Source: Tepidibacter sp. (GTDB lineage Bacteria; Bacillota; Clostridia; Peptostreptococcales; Peptostreptococcaceae). Taken from it: DNA of 64,000 nucleotides. A program made the position numbers and the translations under genes. The stretch lies in contig NZ_JAOASI010000068.1 in the NCBI RefSeq assembly GCF_025210165.1, forward strand, positions 16,991 to 80,990, read 5' to 3'. Within the stretch, counting starts at the first letter, position 1; the number at the start of each line of letters is the position of its first letter. Positions 7,507 to 17,384 of this stretch are shown one piece after another. Below the pieces are notes generated by a model. The model ran no database searches, was not told the origin of the DNA, and saw nothing but the letters and a program-made list of their open reading frames with translations.

Positions 7507-8856
7507 ATGATAAGAGAAATATTAACAAATTTAAATTCATTTGAAATATATACTTTATTTAAAGATGAGAAACATAGTTTTATACTTGATAGCGCTATGG
7601 ATGAAGAAAATTTAGGAAGATATTCATTTATAAGTTCAAATCCTTTTAAGGTTTTAAAATACAAGGATAGTGAAATCAACCCTCTAGAAAAACTAAGAGT
7701 AGAGCTTAAGAAATATAAAATTAAAAATGATACAGGACTACCTTTTATAGGTGGAGCAGTAGGATATTTATCGTATGATCTAGGTAATTATATAGAAAAA
7801 TTACCTAGAACTGTAGTTGATGATATGAAAGCTCCTGATTTATATTTTGGACTATATGATTGGGTAATTGTAATTGACCATTTAATGAACAAAACATTTA
7901 TAGCAACTCCAGATATAAACGTTAGAGATGAAAATTATATAGTAAACTATTTATCTAAATTAATAAGTAATGCTCAAGACAATGGAGTAGATAAATTGTG
8001 CTATGAACAAAAGACATTTCCAAGAGTAAAATTAGAATCAAATTTTAAAAAGAAAGATTACATAGATGCAATTGAAAAAATGAGAAATTATATAAGAAGT
8101 GGTGATATATATCAAGCAAATATGACACAAAGATTTCATGGTAAAGTTAGTATGTCAAGCTTTGAATTATATAGAGATCTTAGAAGAATATCACCTGCCC
8201 CTTTTGGAGCTTTTTTAAATTTTGAAGATATTCATATATTATCAAACTCTCCAGAAAGATTTATAAAAGTTAATAATAAATTTATACAGACGAGACCAAT
8301 AAAAGGAACTAGACCTAGAGGAAAAAGTAAAGAAGAAGATTTATTGTTGAGAAATGAACTTTTAAATAGCGAAAAGGATAAAGCTGAATTATTGATGATT
8401 GTAGATCTAGAAAGAAATGATATAGGTAGAATTTCTAAAATAGGGACAGTAAGGGTACCCGAGTTGTTTAAGTTAGAAGAATATTCAAATGTTCATCACT
8501 TAGTATCAACTGTTGTTGGAGAAATTAAAGAAGACAAAGATATAGTTGATGTTATAAGTTCAACTTTTCCAGGAGGTTCAATAACTGGAGCTCCTAAAAT
8601 AAGGGCTATGGAGATTATAGATGAATTAGAACCCACAGCTAGGAATGTATATACAGGCTCAATTGGATACATAGGATTTGACTCTAATGCTGATTTTAAT
8701 ATATCAATTAGAACTATAATAAAAAAAGATGAGGATATATTTTTCCAAGTTGGAGGGGGAATAACTTGGGATTCTAATCCAGAAGAGGAGTATGAGGAAA
8801 CTCTTCATAAAGCAAAATCAATTATGAATGCTATAAGAGGATATTATGAAGAATAG
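7507..8856 (+). CDS. pabB: Aminodeoxychorismate synthase component I
   Basis: This converts chorismate and ammonia to 4-amino-4-deoxychorismate. It is 449 residues long, with an N-terminal anthranilate-synthase-I-like domain and a C-terminal chorismate-binding domain. The motif TRPIKGTRPRG carries the Lys that is diagnostic of PabB (TrpE has Ala there). Further signatures are IVDLERNDIGRI, FPGGSITGAPKIRAMEII and FFQVGGGITWDSNPEEEYEE. The ATG follows pabA directly with GAGGGGAGG in the pabA end. It overlaps pabC by 11 nt, implying coupling. Confidence 0.96.
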   Translation: MIREILTNLNSFEIYTLFKDEKHSFILDSAMDEENLGRYSFISSNPFKVLKYKDSEINPLEKLRVELKKYKIKNDTGLPFIGGAVGYLSYDLGNYIEKLPRTVVDDMKAPDLYFGLYDWVIVIDHLMNKTFIATPDINVRDENYIVNYLSKLISNAQDNGVDKLCYEQKTFPRVKLESNFKKKDYIDAIEKMRNYIRSGDIYQANMTQRFHGKVSMSSFELYRDLRRISPAPFGAFLNFEDIHILSNSPERFIKVNNKFIQTRPIKGTRPRGKSKEEDLLLRNELLNSEKDKAELLMIVDLERNDIGRISKIGTVRVPELFKLEEYSNVHHLVSTVVGEIKEDKDIVDVISSTFPGGSITGAPKIRAMEIIDELEPTARNVYTGSIGYIGFDSNADFNISIRTIIKKDEDIFFQVGGGITWDSNPEEEYEETLHKAKSIMNAIRGYYEE

Positions 8857-9601
8857 TGCTTCTTTTAATAGCGAATTAACTAAATTTGGAATAGGAATAT
8901 TTGAAACTATGAAGGTAATTGATAGTAAAGTTATGTTTTTAGATGATCATTTAAACAGAATGTATAGTTCCATTGAAAAACTAGATTTGAATATAACCAT
9001 TGATAAAAGTGAATTAAAAGAAAAAATAAATAGTTTTTCACAAAAATTGGATTATAAAGCATTAAGAGTAAGTGTATATGATGAAGGATATAATATTCAA
9101 TTAAGAGATATAACTTATACTAATAATAATTACATAGAAGGGTTTAAATTAAACATATCCCCAATTAAAAGAGGGCAAAGTATAATATATAATCATAAAA
9201 CTACAAATTACTTTGAAAATATATATTCTAAAAGATATGCTTTATCTAAAAATTTCGATGAAGCATTAATAATAAGTTTAAATGATGAAGTTTTAGAAGG
9301 ATCTATGAGCAATATTTTTTTTATAAAAGAAAATACAGTATATACGCCTATTATAGATAAATCAGTTTTACCTGGTATAATAAGGGCCAAAGTAATTTCT
9401 ATTTGTAAAAAAACGGACATAGAATTAATTGAAAAAATAATAAAATTAGATGAAATTAAAAATTTTGAATTTTGCTTTATAACAAATAGCCTTATGGACT
9501 TAATGATGGTTACAAGAATAAATAATATAAACTATAAAAAAGAAAGTAATATATTTAGAAAAATAAATTCTAAGTTAAAGGAACTATATTATGAATATTA
9601 A
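8846..9601 (+). CDS. pabC: Aminodeoxychorismate lyase (class IV PLP enzyme)
   Basis: This PLP-dependent lyase releases pyruvate from aminodeoxychorismate to give p-aminobenzoate. It is 251 residues long and has the fold-type IV layout: GIFETMKVIDSKVMFLDDHLNRM at the N-terminus, a Lys near NHKTTNYFENI as the Schiff-base candidate, EALIISLNDEVLEGSMSNIFF, and VLPGIIRAKVISI binding the phosphate. Class IV aminotransferases are similar, so the assignment leans on pabA-pabB immediately upstream. The ATG lies inside the pabB end and its own end overlaps the next gene by 11 nt. Confidence 0.9.
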   Translation: MKNSASFNSELTKFGIGIFETMKVIDSKVMFLDDHLNRMYSSIEKLDLNITIDKSELKEKINSFSQKLDYKALRVSVYDEGYNIQLRDITYTNNNYIEGFKLNISPIKRGQSIIYNHKTTNYFENIYSKRYALSKNFDEALIISLNDEVLEGSMSNIFFIKENTVYTPIIDKSVLPGIIRAKVISICKKTDIELIEKIIKLDEIKNFEFCFITNSLMDLMMVTRINNINYKKESNIFRKINSKLKELYYEY

Positions 9602-10244
9602 ACAAGCATATGAAGAATTGATATTAAAACTCAAAAATGACCAAAATAACATAGCTATAGTAGTAGTTGGGTCTAGTGCTGATTTAAATTTTGATAAAAA
9701 TATAAATGATATTGATTTGTTTATAATAACTAAGCACGGAGATAGGCAAATTAGAAAAAGGTATAGTAGGCAAAACATTGATTTTGATATAAATTATTTT
9801 TCTGAAAACTTAGCTTATGAATTAATACATAAAAAGAAGCTCTTTTTTATAGAGGGAATTATTAAAGGGAATAGTATATATGATAAAAAAAATATATTAG
9901 GAGATATTAGAAAATATGCTGAAATTGAATATAAAAAAGGACCTTTAAAATACAATTTATCTCAAAAAAAAGAATTAAAACTTAATATTATAGATAATAT
10001 AAAAAGAATAAAAAATAGCAAGGACTTAGCTTATATTCATTTTATGTCAAACTTATGCTTAAAAGATATACTAAAATCTTATTTTATAGTGAATAATAAA
10101 TGGGTTCCAAAAGATAAAAAACTATTAAAAAAAATAAAAGAAAAAGATTATTATTTAAATAATCTTTCTAAAAATTTACATATAAGTTATGATTCTAATA
10201 TTCTAAATTCTATGGTTGAATATGTATTTAAAAATATAAAATAA
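9591..10244 (+). CDS. Nucleotidyltransferase-fold protein embedded in the folate operon
   Basis: This is a 217-residue protein with a minimal nucleotidyltransferase signature near the N-terminus: [23 protein letters not shown] (Gly-Ser, then Asp-x-Asp). The rest is helical and Lys-rich with no further recognised domain. It overlaps pabC by 11 nt and ends 17 nt before folE, so it is co-transcribed and probably translationally coupled with folate genes. It is not a standard folate enzyme. It could be a regulator or nucleotide-transferring enzyme acting on a pteridine or GTP-derived substrate, or an unrelated passenger. The codon use is the most AT-rich in the operon, hinting at a later arrival. 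Confidence 0.8.
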   Translation: MNIKQAYEELILKLKNDQNNIAIVVVGSSADLNFDKNINDIDLFIITKHGDRQIRKRYSRQNIDFDINYFSENLAYELIHKKKLFFIEGIIKGNSIYDKKNILGDIRKYAEIEYKKGPLKYNLSQKKELKLNIIDNIKRIKNSKDLAYIHFMSNLCLKDILKSYFIVNNKWVPKDKKLLKKIKEKDYYLNNLSKNLHISYDSNILNSMVEYVFKNIK

Positions 10245-10261
10245 CTAGGGGGTTGGGAGAT

Positions 10262-10825
10262 ATGGATAAAGAAAAAATAAAAAGAGCAGTAAGGGATATA
10301 TTAGAAGCAATAGGTGAAGATCCTAATAGAGAAGGATTAATTGATACGCCTGATAGAGTCGCTAGAATGTTTGAGGAAATATATAGCGGGTTAAATGAAG
10401 ATCCAAAAAAACATTTACAATTATTTTTTCAAGATGAAAAGCATGAAGAATTAGTCCTTGTAAAAGATATACCTTTTTATTCAATGTGTGAACATCATTT
10501 GGTACCATTCCACGGAAAAGCTCATGTGGCTTATATTCCAAAAGGAGGAAAGCTTACAGGTTTATCTAAACTTGCAAGAGTAGTTGAAACTGCTGCTAAA
10601 AGACCACAATTACAAGAAAGAATAACAAAAACTGTAGCTGATGCAATTGTTGAAGTCTTAAATCCATATGGAGTTATAGTAGTACTTGAGGCTGAACACA
10701 TGTGTATGACTATGAGAGGTGTGAAAAAAGCTGGTTCAAAAACTGTAACTTCAGCTGTAAGAGGTATATTTGAAAAAGATGTAGCTGCAAGAGCTGAAGT
10801 TATGAGTTTGATAAACTATAAATAG
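10262..10825 (+). CDS. folE: GTP cyclohydrolase I
   Basis: This converts GTP to 7,8-dihydroneopterin triphosphate, the entry to the pterin branch of folate synthesis. The start was set at ATG 10262 ([20 protein letters not shown]) because AGGGGG ends 9 nt upstream; TTG 10253 directly abuts that site. At 187 residues it matches the family. Zinc-site residues lie in [20 protein letters not shown] (Cys, His) and [17 protein letters not shown] (second Cys). [16 protein letters not shown] is the other conserved block. It lies 12 nt before folP. Confidence 0.97.
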   Translation: MDKEKIKRAVRDILEAIGEDPNREGLIDTPDRVARMFEEIYSGLNEDPKKHLQLFFQDEKHEELVLVKDIPFYSMCEHHLVPFHGKAHVAYIPKGGKLTGLSKLARVVETAAKRPQLQERITKTVADAIVEVLNPYGVIVVLEAEHMCMTMRGVKKAGSKTVTSAVRGIFEKDVAARAEVMSLINYK

Positions 10826-10837
10826 GAGGCGTTTGAT

Positions 10838-11629
10838 TTGTTTAATTTTGGAGAAAAGACATATGTAATGGGAATTCTAAATGTAACTCCTGATAGTTTT
10901 TCAGACGGAGGAGAATATACTAATGTAGACCTTGCTATAGAACATTCTGAGGAAATGATAAAACAAGGAGCAGACATTATAGATATAGGAGGAGAATCTA
11001 CAAGACCTGGATCAGAATTTGTAGATGAGAGTGAAGAAATAAAAAGGGTAGTTCCTGTAGTTAAAAAATTAATAAGCAGAATTGACGTACCTATATCGGT
11101 TGATACATACAAAGCATCTGTTGCAAGGGAAGTCCTAAAGCTTGGAGTACCTATTATAAACGATGTATGGGGACTACAAAAGGATGAATTAATGGCTGAT
11201 GTAATTGCAAAATACAATGCTTATATAGTTATTATGCATAATCAGTATGGTACAGAATACGATGAAGATATTATACTGTCTATAAAGAAATTTTTAAATA
11301 AAAGTATACAAATAGCAAAAAAGGCTGGTATAAAGGATGATAAAATAATACTTGACCCAGGAATTGGATTTGGTAAAACACCAGAGCAAAATATGCATGT
11401 CATGAAACGTATCCATGAATTGAAAGATTTAGGATATCCAATTTTATTGGGAACATCTAGAAAGTCTATGATCGGAAAAATTTTAGATCTTCCTGCTAAA
11501 GAAAGAGTAGAGGGGACCATAGCTACTACTGTTATGGGGATAATTCAAGGAGTGGATATAGTAAGGGTACATGATATAAAAGAAAATATAAGAGCTGCAA
11601 AGGTTACAGATGCTATATATAGAAAGTAG
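10838..11629 (+). CDS. folP: Dihydropteroate synthase
   Basis: This joins p-aminobenzoate to 6-hydroxymethyl-dihydropterin diphosphate, where the pab and pterin branches of this operon meet. It is a 263-residue TIM barrel. Both signatures are present: MGILNVTPDSFSDGGEY near the start and IDIGGESTRPGSEF. ILDPGIGFGKTPEQNM and LLGTSRKSMIGKIL bind pterin and phosphate. The start is a TTG (MFNFGEKTYVMG) with AGGAGG 8 nt upstream. It is the sulfonamide target. Confidence 0.97.
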   Translation: MFNFGEKTYVMGILNVTPDSFSDGGEYTNVDLAIEHSEEMIKQGADIIDIGGESTRPGSEFVDESEEIKRVVPVVKKLISRIDVPISVDTYKASVAREVLKLGVPIINDVWGLQKDELMADVIAKYNAYIVIMHNQYGTEYDEDIILSIKKFLNKSIQIAKKAGIKDDKIILDPGIGFGKTPEQNMHVMKRIHELKDLGYPILLGTSRKSMIGKILDLPAKERVEGTIATTVMGIIQGVDIVRVHDIKENIRAAKVTDAIYRK

Positions 11630-11638
11630 GTATAAATA

Positions 11639-11998
11639 ATGGACAAGATTATATTAAGTAATTTATCATTTTATGGATATCATGGAGCATTAAAAGAAGA
11701 AAATATACTTGGTCAGAAGTTTTTTATTGATATAGAGATTTACTTGGATTTTAAAAAAGCTGGGGAAAGTGATAATGTTATGGATTCTGTTCATTATGGT
11801 GAAGTTTATGAGGTTGTAAAAAAAGTAGTTGAAAATGAAAAGTACAACTTATTAGAAGCTCTAGCAGAAAATATATCAAAACAAGTATTTGATAATTTTG
11901 ATTTAGTTAAAGAAATTATGGTTAGAGTTAAAAAACCAGAGGCTCCAGTAAATGCAATATTTGATTATTTTGGTGTAGAGATAAGGAGAAAAAAGTAA
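11639..11998 (+). CDS. folB: Dihydroneopterin aldolase
   Basis: This cleaves dihydroneopterin to 6-hydroxymethyl-dihydropterin and glycolaldehyde. It is 119 residues, the family length. It begins MDKIILSNLSFYGYHGALKEE, where the family has the GxxxYHG(V/A)xxEE motif including the catalytic Glu. VHYGEVYEVVKKVVE and VRVKKPEAPV follow (catalytic Lys in KKPxAP). The stop codon TAATG overlaps the folK start by one base. Confidence 0.96.
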   Translation: MDKIILSNLSFYGYHGALKEENILGQKFFIDIEIYLDFKKAGESDNVMDSVHYGEVYEVVKKVVENEKYNLLEALAENISKQVFDNFDLVKEIMVRVKKPEAPVNAIFDYFGVEIRRKK

Positions 11999-12483
11999 TG
12001 AGTAGAGTTTATCTTGGACTTGGAACTAATGTAGGAGATAGATTGAAATATTTGAATGATGCTATAGATTACATAAAAAAAATTGAAAATACAAAAATAG
12101 TTAGAATATCCAAGGTATATGAAACACGACCGTGGGGATATACTAATCAAAATGACTTTTTAAATCTTTGTGTAGCTATAGAGACGAATTTAAAACCTAA
12201 AGATTTACTACAAAAATGCTTAGAAGTAGAGCTTAATCTTAAAAGAGAGAGAACAATTAGGTGGGGACCTAGAACTATAGATATTGACATTTTAATATAT
12301 GATGATATAATTTGTAATGATGAAAAATTAACTCTTCCTCATCCAAGAATACAAGAAAGAGCTTTTGTGCTGATACCTTTGATTGATTTGAACGAAAAAT
12401 TGACGATAAAAGGTAGGTTACTAAAAGATTGGTTAAGTGAATTAGATGTGGAAGAAATAAAGGAGTACATAGGGAATGAGTAA
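11998..12483 (+). CDS. folK: 2-amino-4-hydroxy-6-hydroxymethyldihydropteridine diphosphokinase
   Basis: This transfers pyrophosphate from ATP to 6-hydroxymethyl-dihydropterin, making the FolP substrate. It is 161 residues long. Signatures are [15 protein letters not shown] at the N-terminus and [15 protein letters not shown], whose Asp pair binds the two magnesium ions, then [18 protein letters not shown]. Its start overlaps the folB stop (TAATG) and its end overlaps aroF by 8 nt, so folB-folK-aroF are translationally linked. Confidence 0.97.
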   Translation: MSRVYLGLGTNVGDRLKYLNDAIDYIKKIENTKIVRISKVYETRPWGYTNQNDFLNLCVAIETNLKPKDLLQKCLEVELNLKRERTIRWGPRTIDIDILIYDDIICNDEKLTLPHPRIQERAFVLIPLIDLNEKLTIKGRLLKDWLSELDVEEIKEYIGNE

Positions 12484-13252
12484 AATCATACTAAAAAATA
12501 TGGATATTACTATAAATTTAAATAATGGTACAACTATTCCGAATGATAAACTTATAATTGCTGGACCTTGTGCAGTGGAAAGTTATGAGCAACTTTTAAT
12601 GATTGCTAAATTTATAAAAAGCAAAGGTGCAAATGTATTAAGAGGTGGAGCATATAAACCTAGGACTTCTCCCTATTCTTTTCAAGGTATGAGGGAAGAG
12701 GGTCTGAAGATATTTAAATCAGTAAAAAAAGAAGTCGATATTCCTATTGTTACAGAATTAATGGATGCAAGAGATATTGATAAAATATATGAGGTAGCAG
12801 ATATTATACAAATTGGATCTAGAAATATGCATAATTTTTCTCTACTCACTGAGGTTGGAAAGCAGGACAAGCCTATACTTTTAAAAAGAGGTATGTCTGC
12901 TACAATTAAAGAATGGATAAATGCAGCTGAATATATAGCTGTTGGAGGAAATACGAATATAATAATGTGTGAAAGAGGAATTAGGACGTATAATGATTAT
13001 ACTAGAAATACGTTAGACTTGGCTGCAGTTCCTATAATAAAAAATGAAATAGGACTACCTGTCATAGTAGATCCAAGTCATGGAACAGGAATAAAAGAGT
13101 TAGTTAAACCAATGAGTTTGGCTTCTTTTGCAGCTGGGGCAGATGGTATAATGATAGAAGTTCATCCAGAACCCGAAAAAGCACTTTCTGATGGACCACA
13201 ATCGTTAACATTTAATGAATTCGAAGACGTTGTAGAATCTTTAAAGAAATAG
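12476..13252 (+). CDS. aroF: 3-deoxy-7-phosphoheptulonate synthase, short type without regulatory domain
   Basis: This DAHP synthase condenses phosphoenolpyruvate and erythrose 4-phosphate, the first step to chorismate. It is 258 residues long and of the class I-beta (AroF/KdsA-like) barrel type. Motifs: [57 protein letters not shown] and [13 protein letters not shown]. It lacks the N-terminal ferredoxin-like or ACT extension that gives feedback control in many members, so it is probably not allosterically inhibited. Its place at the end of the pab-fol operon suggests dedicated chorismate supply for p-aminobenzoate. Confidence 0.93.
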   Translation: MSKIILKNMDITINLNNGTTIPNDKLIIAGPCAVESYEQLLMIAKFIKSKGANVLRGGAYKPRTSPYSFQGMREEGLKIFKSVKKEVDIPIVTELMDARDIDKIYEVADIIQIGSRNMHNFSLLTEVGKQDKPILLKRGMSATIKEWINAAEYIAVGGNTNIIMCERGIRTYNDYTRNTLDLAAVPIIKNEIGLPVIVDPSHGTGIKELVKPMSLASFAAGADGIMIEVHPEPEKALSDGPQSLTFNEFEDVVESLKK

Positions 13253-13279
13253 GGCTATCTTAGCCCTGTTTATTTTTTT
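13251..13279 (+). terminator. Folate operon terminator
   Basis: A 7-bp stem (AGGGCTA / TAGCCCT) with a 3-nt loop overlaps the aroF stop and is followed by a T-rich tract. No comparable hairpin was seen between pabA and aroF, consistent with a single nine-gene transcript. Confidence 0.85.
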
Positions 13280-13377
13280 AAAAATATTTTTCAAAAATAA
13301 AGAAGGAATTTATTTAAAAAAGTCGAATTATAGTAAATTGTATTTATAAAAACTAATACAAAAGTAATATGTAACTA

Positions 13378-13440
13378 TTAATTCTTGATAAAATTTAAGA
13401 ATTTTCAAATGAAGGAAATATGAATTTTATCAAGAATTAA
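13378..13440. repeat. 18-bp perfect inverted repeat in the dnaG leader
   Basis: Arms 13378-13395 and 13423-13440 (TTAATTCTTGATAAAATT and complement) are separated by 27 nt and end 31 nt before the dnaG start codon. There is no T-tract after the second arm. It may be a leader hairpin or operator controlling dnaG-rpoD, or a relic of an insertion. Confidence 0.7.
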
Positions 13441-13471
13441 TAAATATTACACCTAAATAGAAGGTGATTGT

Positions 13472-15262
13472 ATGAATGATATGCACGAGATTATAGAAGA
13501 AATAAAATCAAGAAATGACATTGTAGATATAATATCTAGCTATATACAGGTGAAATCTGCTGGATTAAATTATAAAGCACTATGCCCTTTTCATTCAGAA
13601 AAAACACCATCATTTTCAATAAGCACTCAAAAGCAAATATATAAATGCTTTGGATGTGGAGAAGGTGGGGATGTTATAAACTTTGTAATGAAAATGGAAA
13701 ATATAGATTTCATGGAGGCCTTAGAATTTCTAGCTCAAAAATCGGGCGTTGAAATTAACAAAGGAAAAATAAGTGATGAATCTAAAGAAAATATAAATAA
13801 AAAGCAGAAATTATATCAAATTAATTTAGATGCAGCTAGATATTTTTTTAAATCCATGTCTGATTTGAATAATAATGGATACAAATATTTGAAAAACAGA
13901 GGACTTGACGATAAGGTGATTAAATATTTTGGTCTAGGGTATTCAAGAAATGACTGGAACGATTTAAATAATTATTTATTGAAAAAAGGATATAATCAGC
14001 AAAACTTAATAGATGCTGGATTAGCAATTCAAACTAAAAATAAAAAAAAACATATAAATAGGTTTAGAAATAGGGTTATGTTTCCTATATTTGACCAAAG
14101 AGGAAAGGTTATAGCTTTTGGAGGACGAGTATTAGATAATTCTCTTCCAAAATATTTAAACTCATCAGAAACTATACTATTTAATAAAAGAAAAAATTTA
14201 TATGGCTTAAACTTTGCTAAAAAGAATATAAAGAATGATACATTGATAATAGTAGAAGGTTATATGGATGTTATAAGTCTTTTTCAATATGGTGTAAAAA
14301 ATGTAGTTGCATCACTAGGAACTGCTTTAACTATTGAGCAGGCAAAATTAATAAAAAAATATACCAATAAAGTAATTGTAGCTTATGATAATGATGAAGC
14401 TGGTATTAATGCTACACTAAAAGCTATTGATATATTAAATGGTGTCAATCTGAACGTAAAAGTATTAAATCTTGGAAAATGCAAAGATCCAGATGAATAT
14501 ATAAGAAGAGAAGGTTTAGAGGGGTTCAATAAGTTATTAGAAGACTCCATACCATTAATTCAATTTAAGATAGATATATCAAAACAAAAATATAACTTGA
14601 ATAATGATCAAGATATACTCTTATTTACAAAAAATGTAGCTAATATAATAAAAAATATTAAAAGTCCTATTGAAGTTGAATATTATATTAACAAAATATC
14701 TAAAGAAACAAATATATCTATACATGCCATAAATAGTGAAATTTATGGTGAAAATTATAAGTTTAATAAAAATAAAAAAAATTTTAAACAAAAAGAAATG
14801 GAAGAAATAAAAATTAAGCAAAATGGCATTGAAATTGCAGAAAAGCAAATTATTCATATATTTCTAAATAACAAAAAATATAGAAAAGATATTTTGATGA
14901 ATCTAGATATAGATGATTTTTCATTTAAAGAAAGTAAAGAAATATTAAATTATATAATTAAAAGTAATGAATTGGATATAATAACTATTGACAAATTGAA
15001 AAAAATAGGCATATCAGAAGAATATATACAGGATGTATATAATATAAATATAGATTCAAACATTAATTTAAATGATATTATAAATACTTTGCAAAAAAAC
15101 AGTTTAAAAAGAAAAAGAGATTGTTTACTTAAAAGGCAGCATGAATTACAGCAAAAAAAACAGAATGATAAAAATATAGAAGCAAGTGAGGTTGATAGAG
15201 AATTGTTAGATATTGCAATGAAGATAATACAATTAGAAAAAGAGATGAAGAATATTTTATAG
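13472..15262 (+). CDS. dnaG: DNA primase
   Basis: This synthesises RNA primers at the replication fork, working with the DnaB helicase. It is 596 residues. The N-terminal CHC2 zinc finger reads [18 protein letters not shown], then [10 protein letters not shown]. The catalytic core carries the TOPRIM signature [15 protein letters not shown] and [12 protein letters not shown]. The C-terminal third is a more variable helicase-binding domain, Lys/Asn-rich here. GAAGGTGATT precedes the ATG. It is followed 16 nt later by rpoD, the classic macromolecular synthesis operon without rpsU. Confidence 0.97.
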   Translation: MNDMHEIIEEIKSRNDIVDIISSYIQVKSAGLNYKALCPFHSEKTPSFSISTQKQIYKCFGCGEGGDVINFVMKMENIDFMEALEFLAQKSGVEINKGKISDESKENINKKQKLYQINLDAARYFFKSMSDLNNNGYKYLKNRGLDDKVIKYFGLGYSRNDWNDLNNYLLKKGYNQQNLIDAGLAIQTKNKKKHINRFRNRVMFPIFDQRGKVIAFGGRVLDNSLPKYLNSSETILFNKRKNLYGLNFAKKNIKNDTLIIVEGYMDVISLFQYGVKNVVASLGTALTIEQAKLIKKYTNKVIVAYDNDEAGINATLKAIDILNGVNLNVKVLNLGKCKDPDEYIRREGLEGFNKLLEDSIPLIQFKIDISKQKYNLNNDQDILLFTKNVANIIKNIKSPIEVEYYINKISKETNISIHAINSEIYGENYKFNKNKKNFKQKEMEEIKIKQNGIEIAEKQIIHIFLNNKKYRKDILMNLDIDDFSFKESKEILNYIIKSNELDIITIDKLKKIGISEEYIQDVYNINIDSNINLNDIINTLQKNSLKRKRDCLLKRQHELQQKKQNDKNIEASEVDRELLDIAMKIIQLEKEMKNIL

Positions 15263-15278
15263 AAAGGAGGGACTTGAA

Positions 15279-16394
15279 ATGGCGAAAAAGATAAGCAAAG
15301 AACAAAGACAATCTGTAAAAGAATTAATGGATAAAGGAAAGAAACAAGGGTCTTTAACATATAGCGAAATAATGGAAGTTTTAGGAGAAGTTCAGTTAGA
15401 CAAGGACCAAATTGAAAATTTATATGAGACATTAGGTCAAATGGGAATTGAAGTACTAGAAGAAAAAAATAAAAAAGAAAGTATTAAAGTAGAAAAAGAT
15501 GAAGAAGATAGCGAGGATGAAGAATTTGATTTTGAAAGTATAGATTTATCTTTACCTAAAGGTATAAGTATAGATGATCCGGTTAGGATGTATTTAAAAG
15601 AAATTGGCAAAATACCTCTTCTTTCTGCTCAAGAAGAAATAGAACTTGCTAAAAGAATGGAACAAGGTGATGAAATAGCTAAAAAGAGATTAGTTGAAGC
15701 CAATCTTAGATTAGTTGTAAGTATAGCTAAAAGATATGTAGGAAGAGGAATGTTATTTCTTGATTTGATACAAGAGGGAAACTTAGGTTTAATAAAAGCA
15801 GTTGAAAAATTTGACTATAGTAAAGGATACAAGTTTAGTACTTATGCGACATGGTGGATAAGACAAGCAATAACTCGTGCTATAGCAGATCAAGCTAGAA
15901 CTATAAGAATACCTGTTCATATGGTTGAAACTATAAATAAATTGATAAGAGTATCTAGACAATTACTTCAAGAGTTAGGAAGAGAACCAAAACCTGAAGA
16001 AATAGCTAAAGAAATGGATATACCGGAGGATAAAATAAGAGAAATATTAAAGATAGCACAAGAGCCAGTATCATTAGAAACTCCTATTGGAGAAGAAGAA
16101 GATAGTCATCTTGGCGACTTTATACCAGATGAAGATGCACCTGCACCTGCAGAAGCTGCAGCCTATTCTCTTTTAAAAGAGCAAATTGAAGAAGTTTTAG
16201 GATCTTTAAATGAAAGAGAACAAAAGGTTTTAAAGTTAAGATTCGGATTAGCAGATGGAAGAGCAAGAACTCTTGAAGAAGTAGGTAGAGAATTTGATGT
16301 TACAAGAGAAAGAATAAGACAAATAGAAGCAAAAGCATTAAGAAAATTGAGACATCCAAGTAGATCTAAAAAATTAAAAGATTATTTAGATTAA
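15279..16394 (+). CDS. rpoD: RNA polymerase primary sigma factor
   Basis: This is the housekeeping sigma factor (SigA/RpoD), 371 residues long. An acidic N-terminal region 1.1 (to about residue 95) precedes [20 protein letters not shown] (region 1.2). Region 2, from [15 protein letters not shown] through [20 protein letters not shown], binds and melts the -10 element. Region 4 ends in [20 protein letters not shown], the helix-turn-helix that reads the -35 element. GAAAGGAGGG precedes the ATG. A strong bidirectional terminator follows. Confidence 0.98.
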   Translation: MAKKISKEQRQSVKELMDKGKKQGSLTYSEIMEVLGEVQLDKDQIENLYETLGQMGIEVLEEKNKKESIKVEKDEEDSEDEEFDFESIDLSLPKGISIDDPVRMYLKEIGKIPLLSAQEEIELAKRMEQGDEIAKKRLVEANLRLVVSIAKRYVGRGMLFLDLIQEGNLGLIKAVEKFDYSKGYKFSTYATWWIRQAITRAIADQARTIRIPVHMVETINKLIRVSRQLLQELGREPKPEEIAKEMDIPEDKIREILKIAQEPVSLETPIGEEEDSHLGDFIPDEDAPAPAEAAAYSLLKEQIEEVLGSLNEREQKVLKLRFGLADGRARTLEEVGREFDVTRERIRQIEAKALRKLRHPSRSKKLKDYLD

Positions 16395-16423
16395 AAAAAT
16401 TCGCCTATAAGGCGAATTTTTTT
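16393..16423. terminator. Bidirectional terminator after rpoD
   Basis: Perfect 14-nt arms (16393-16406 and 16410-16423) with core TTCGCCT and a 3-nt loop, flanked by A7 and T7. It serves rpoD on the plus strand and the small convergent gene on the minus strand. Confidence 0.93.
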
Positions 16424-16609
16424 CTAATTCCAATATTGAGGTATATTTGCATGCTCTATTTCTTTTTTTAATTTTTCTTTTGATATATTTTCTTCTTGAG
16501 CATCTTGTATTTGAGCATTTATTTCCTTGGCTTCTTCAGCCCATTCAAAGGTAGTACCACCCCATTTATATCTTAATAATTTTTTGGGGGGAATTATTTT
16601 TCTTTTCAT
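16424..16609 (-). CDS. Small hypothetical protein (61 residues)
   Basis: The family is not recognised. The protein is basic at the N-terminus (MKRKIIPPKKLLRYKWGGTT) and then acidic and helical (FEWAEEAKEINAQIQDAQEE). GAGGTGATT lies upstream of the ATG. Trp/Tyr-rich ends (KWGG, PQYWN) and the lack of a hydrophobic core suggest a small soluble or nucleic-acid-associated protein. It faces rpoD tail to tail and shares its terminator. It looks like a real gene from its ribosome site and framing. Confidence 0.7.
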   Translation of the reverse strand: MKRKIIPPKKLLRYKWGGTTFEWAEEAKEINAQIQDAQEENISKEKLKKEIEHANIPQYWN

Positions 16610-16676
16610 ATTAAATCACCTCATTATTATTATTTTTTAAATATTTATTTTAATTCAAAAAAGGAAGTGTAAAAAA

Positions 16677-17384
16677 ATGAAATTAACTCCAAGGTTAGAA
16701 GCAGTAGCTGATTTAGTTAGTGATAATATAAAAGTAGCAGATATAGGAACAGATCATGGCTATATACCTGTATATTTAATAAAAAAAAATAAGATACAAA
16801 ATGCAATAGCAGCAGATATAAATAAAGGACCATTAGATAATGCAAGAAAAGAAATTTATTCAAACAATTTAGAAGATAGAATAGAACTAAGATTGGGAAG
16901 TGGACTTAGCGTATTAAAACTTGGAGAAGTAGATGAAGTAGTAATAGCTGGCATGGGAGGAGTTTTGATAAGTCAATTAATAGAAAATGAACTTGAGATA
17001 GCAAAGAAATTAGATAAGATAATATTACAACCAATGCAGGCATCAAGTGAGCTTAGAAAATATCTACATAAAAATAGTTTTATTATTGAAGAAGAAATTT
17101 TAGTTAAAGAAGATTTTAGAATATATGAAATAATGGTGGTTACGTATGACGAAACTGGAAAGCGTCAAGAATTTATAGAAGATGAAATTTACTATGAAGT
17201 GGGAAAAGGACTTTTAAAAAATAAACCTTCTTTAACTTTAGAGTTTATAGATAAAAAAATAAAAGAATATTGTAAGATAATAGAAAAATTAGAAGGAAAA
17301 GAAGGTGGAAAAATAGAATCTAAAATATATGAATGTAAAAATAAAATTAAAAAGCTTGAGGAGTTGAAAAATGATGTATGTTAA
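16677..17384 (+). CDS. trmK: tRNA (adenine(22)-N(1))-methyltransferase
   Basis: This SAM-dependent methyltransferase makes m1A22 in tRNA (B. subtilis YqfN/TrmK family). It is 235 residues. It starts MKLTPRLEAVADLV, then has the SAM-binding motif VADIGTDHGYIPVYL and the catalytic-region AGMGGVLISQLIEN with LILQP-like IILQPMQASSELR. The C-terminal 70 residues form a Lys/Glu-rich coiled coil typical of the family. GGAAGTG precedes the ATG. It overlaps the nif3-like gene by 14 nt, as in many Firmicutes. Confidence 0.95.
   Translation: MKLTPRLEAVADLVSDNIKVADIGTDHGYIPVYLIKKNKIQNAIAADINKGPLDNARKEIYSNNLEDRIELRLGSGLSVLKLGEVDEVVIAGMGGVLISQLIENELEIAKKLDKIILQPMQASSELRKYLHKNSFIIEEEILVKEDFRIYEIMVVTYDETGKRQEFIEDEIYYEVGKGLLKNKPSLTLEFIDKKIKEYCKIIEKLEGKEGGKIESKIYECKNKIKKLEELKNDVC

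Noticed and set aside
7507..8856. Anthranilate synthase TrpE instead of PabB
   Set aside because: The PIKGT motif carries the Lys typical of PabB, and the operon is folate rather than tryptophan.
15129..15311. Minus-strand open frames opposite dnaG and rpoD and similar frames opposite other large genes
   Set aside because: They lie wholly opposite well-conserved coding regions, lack ribosome sites and show no protein-like composition.
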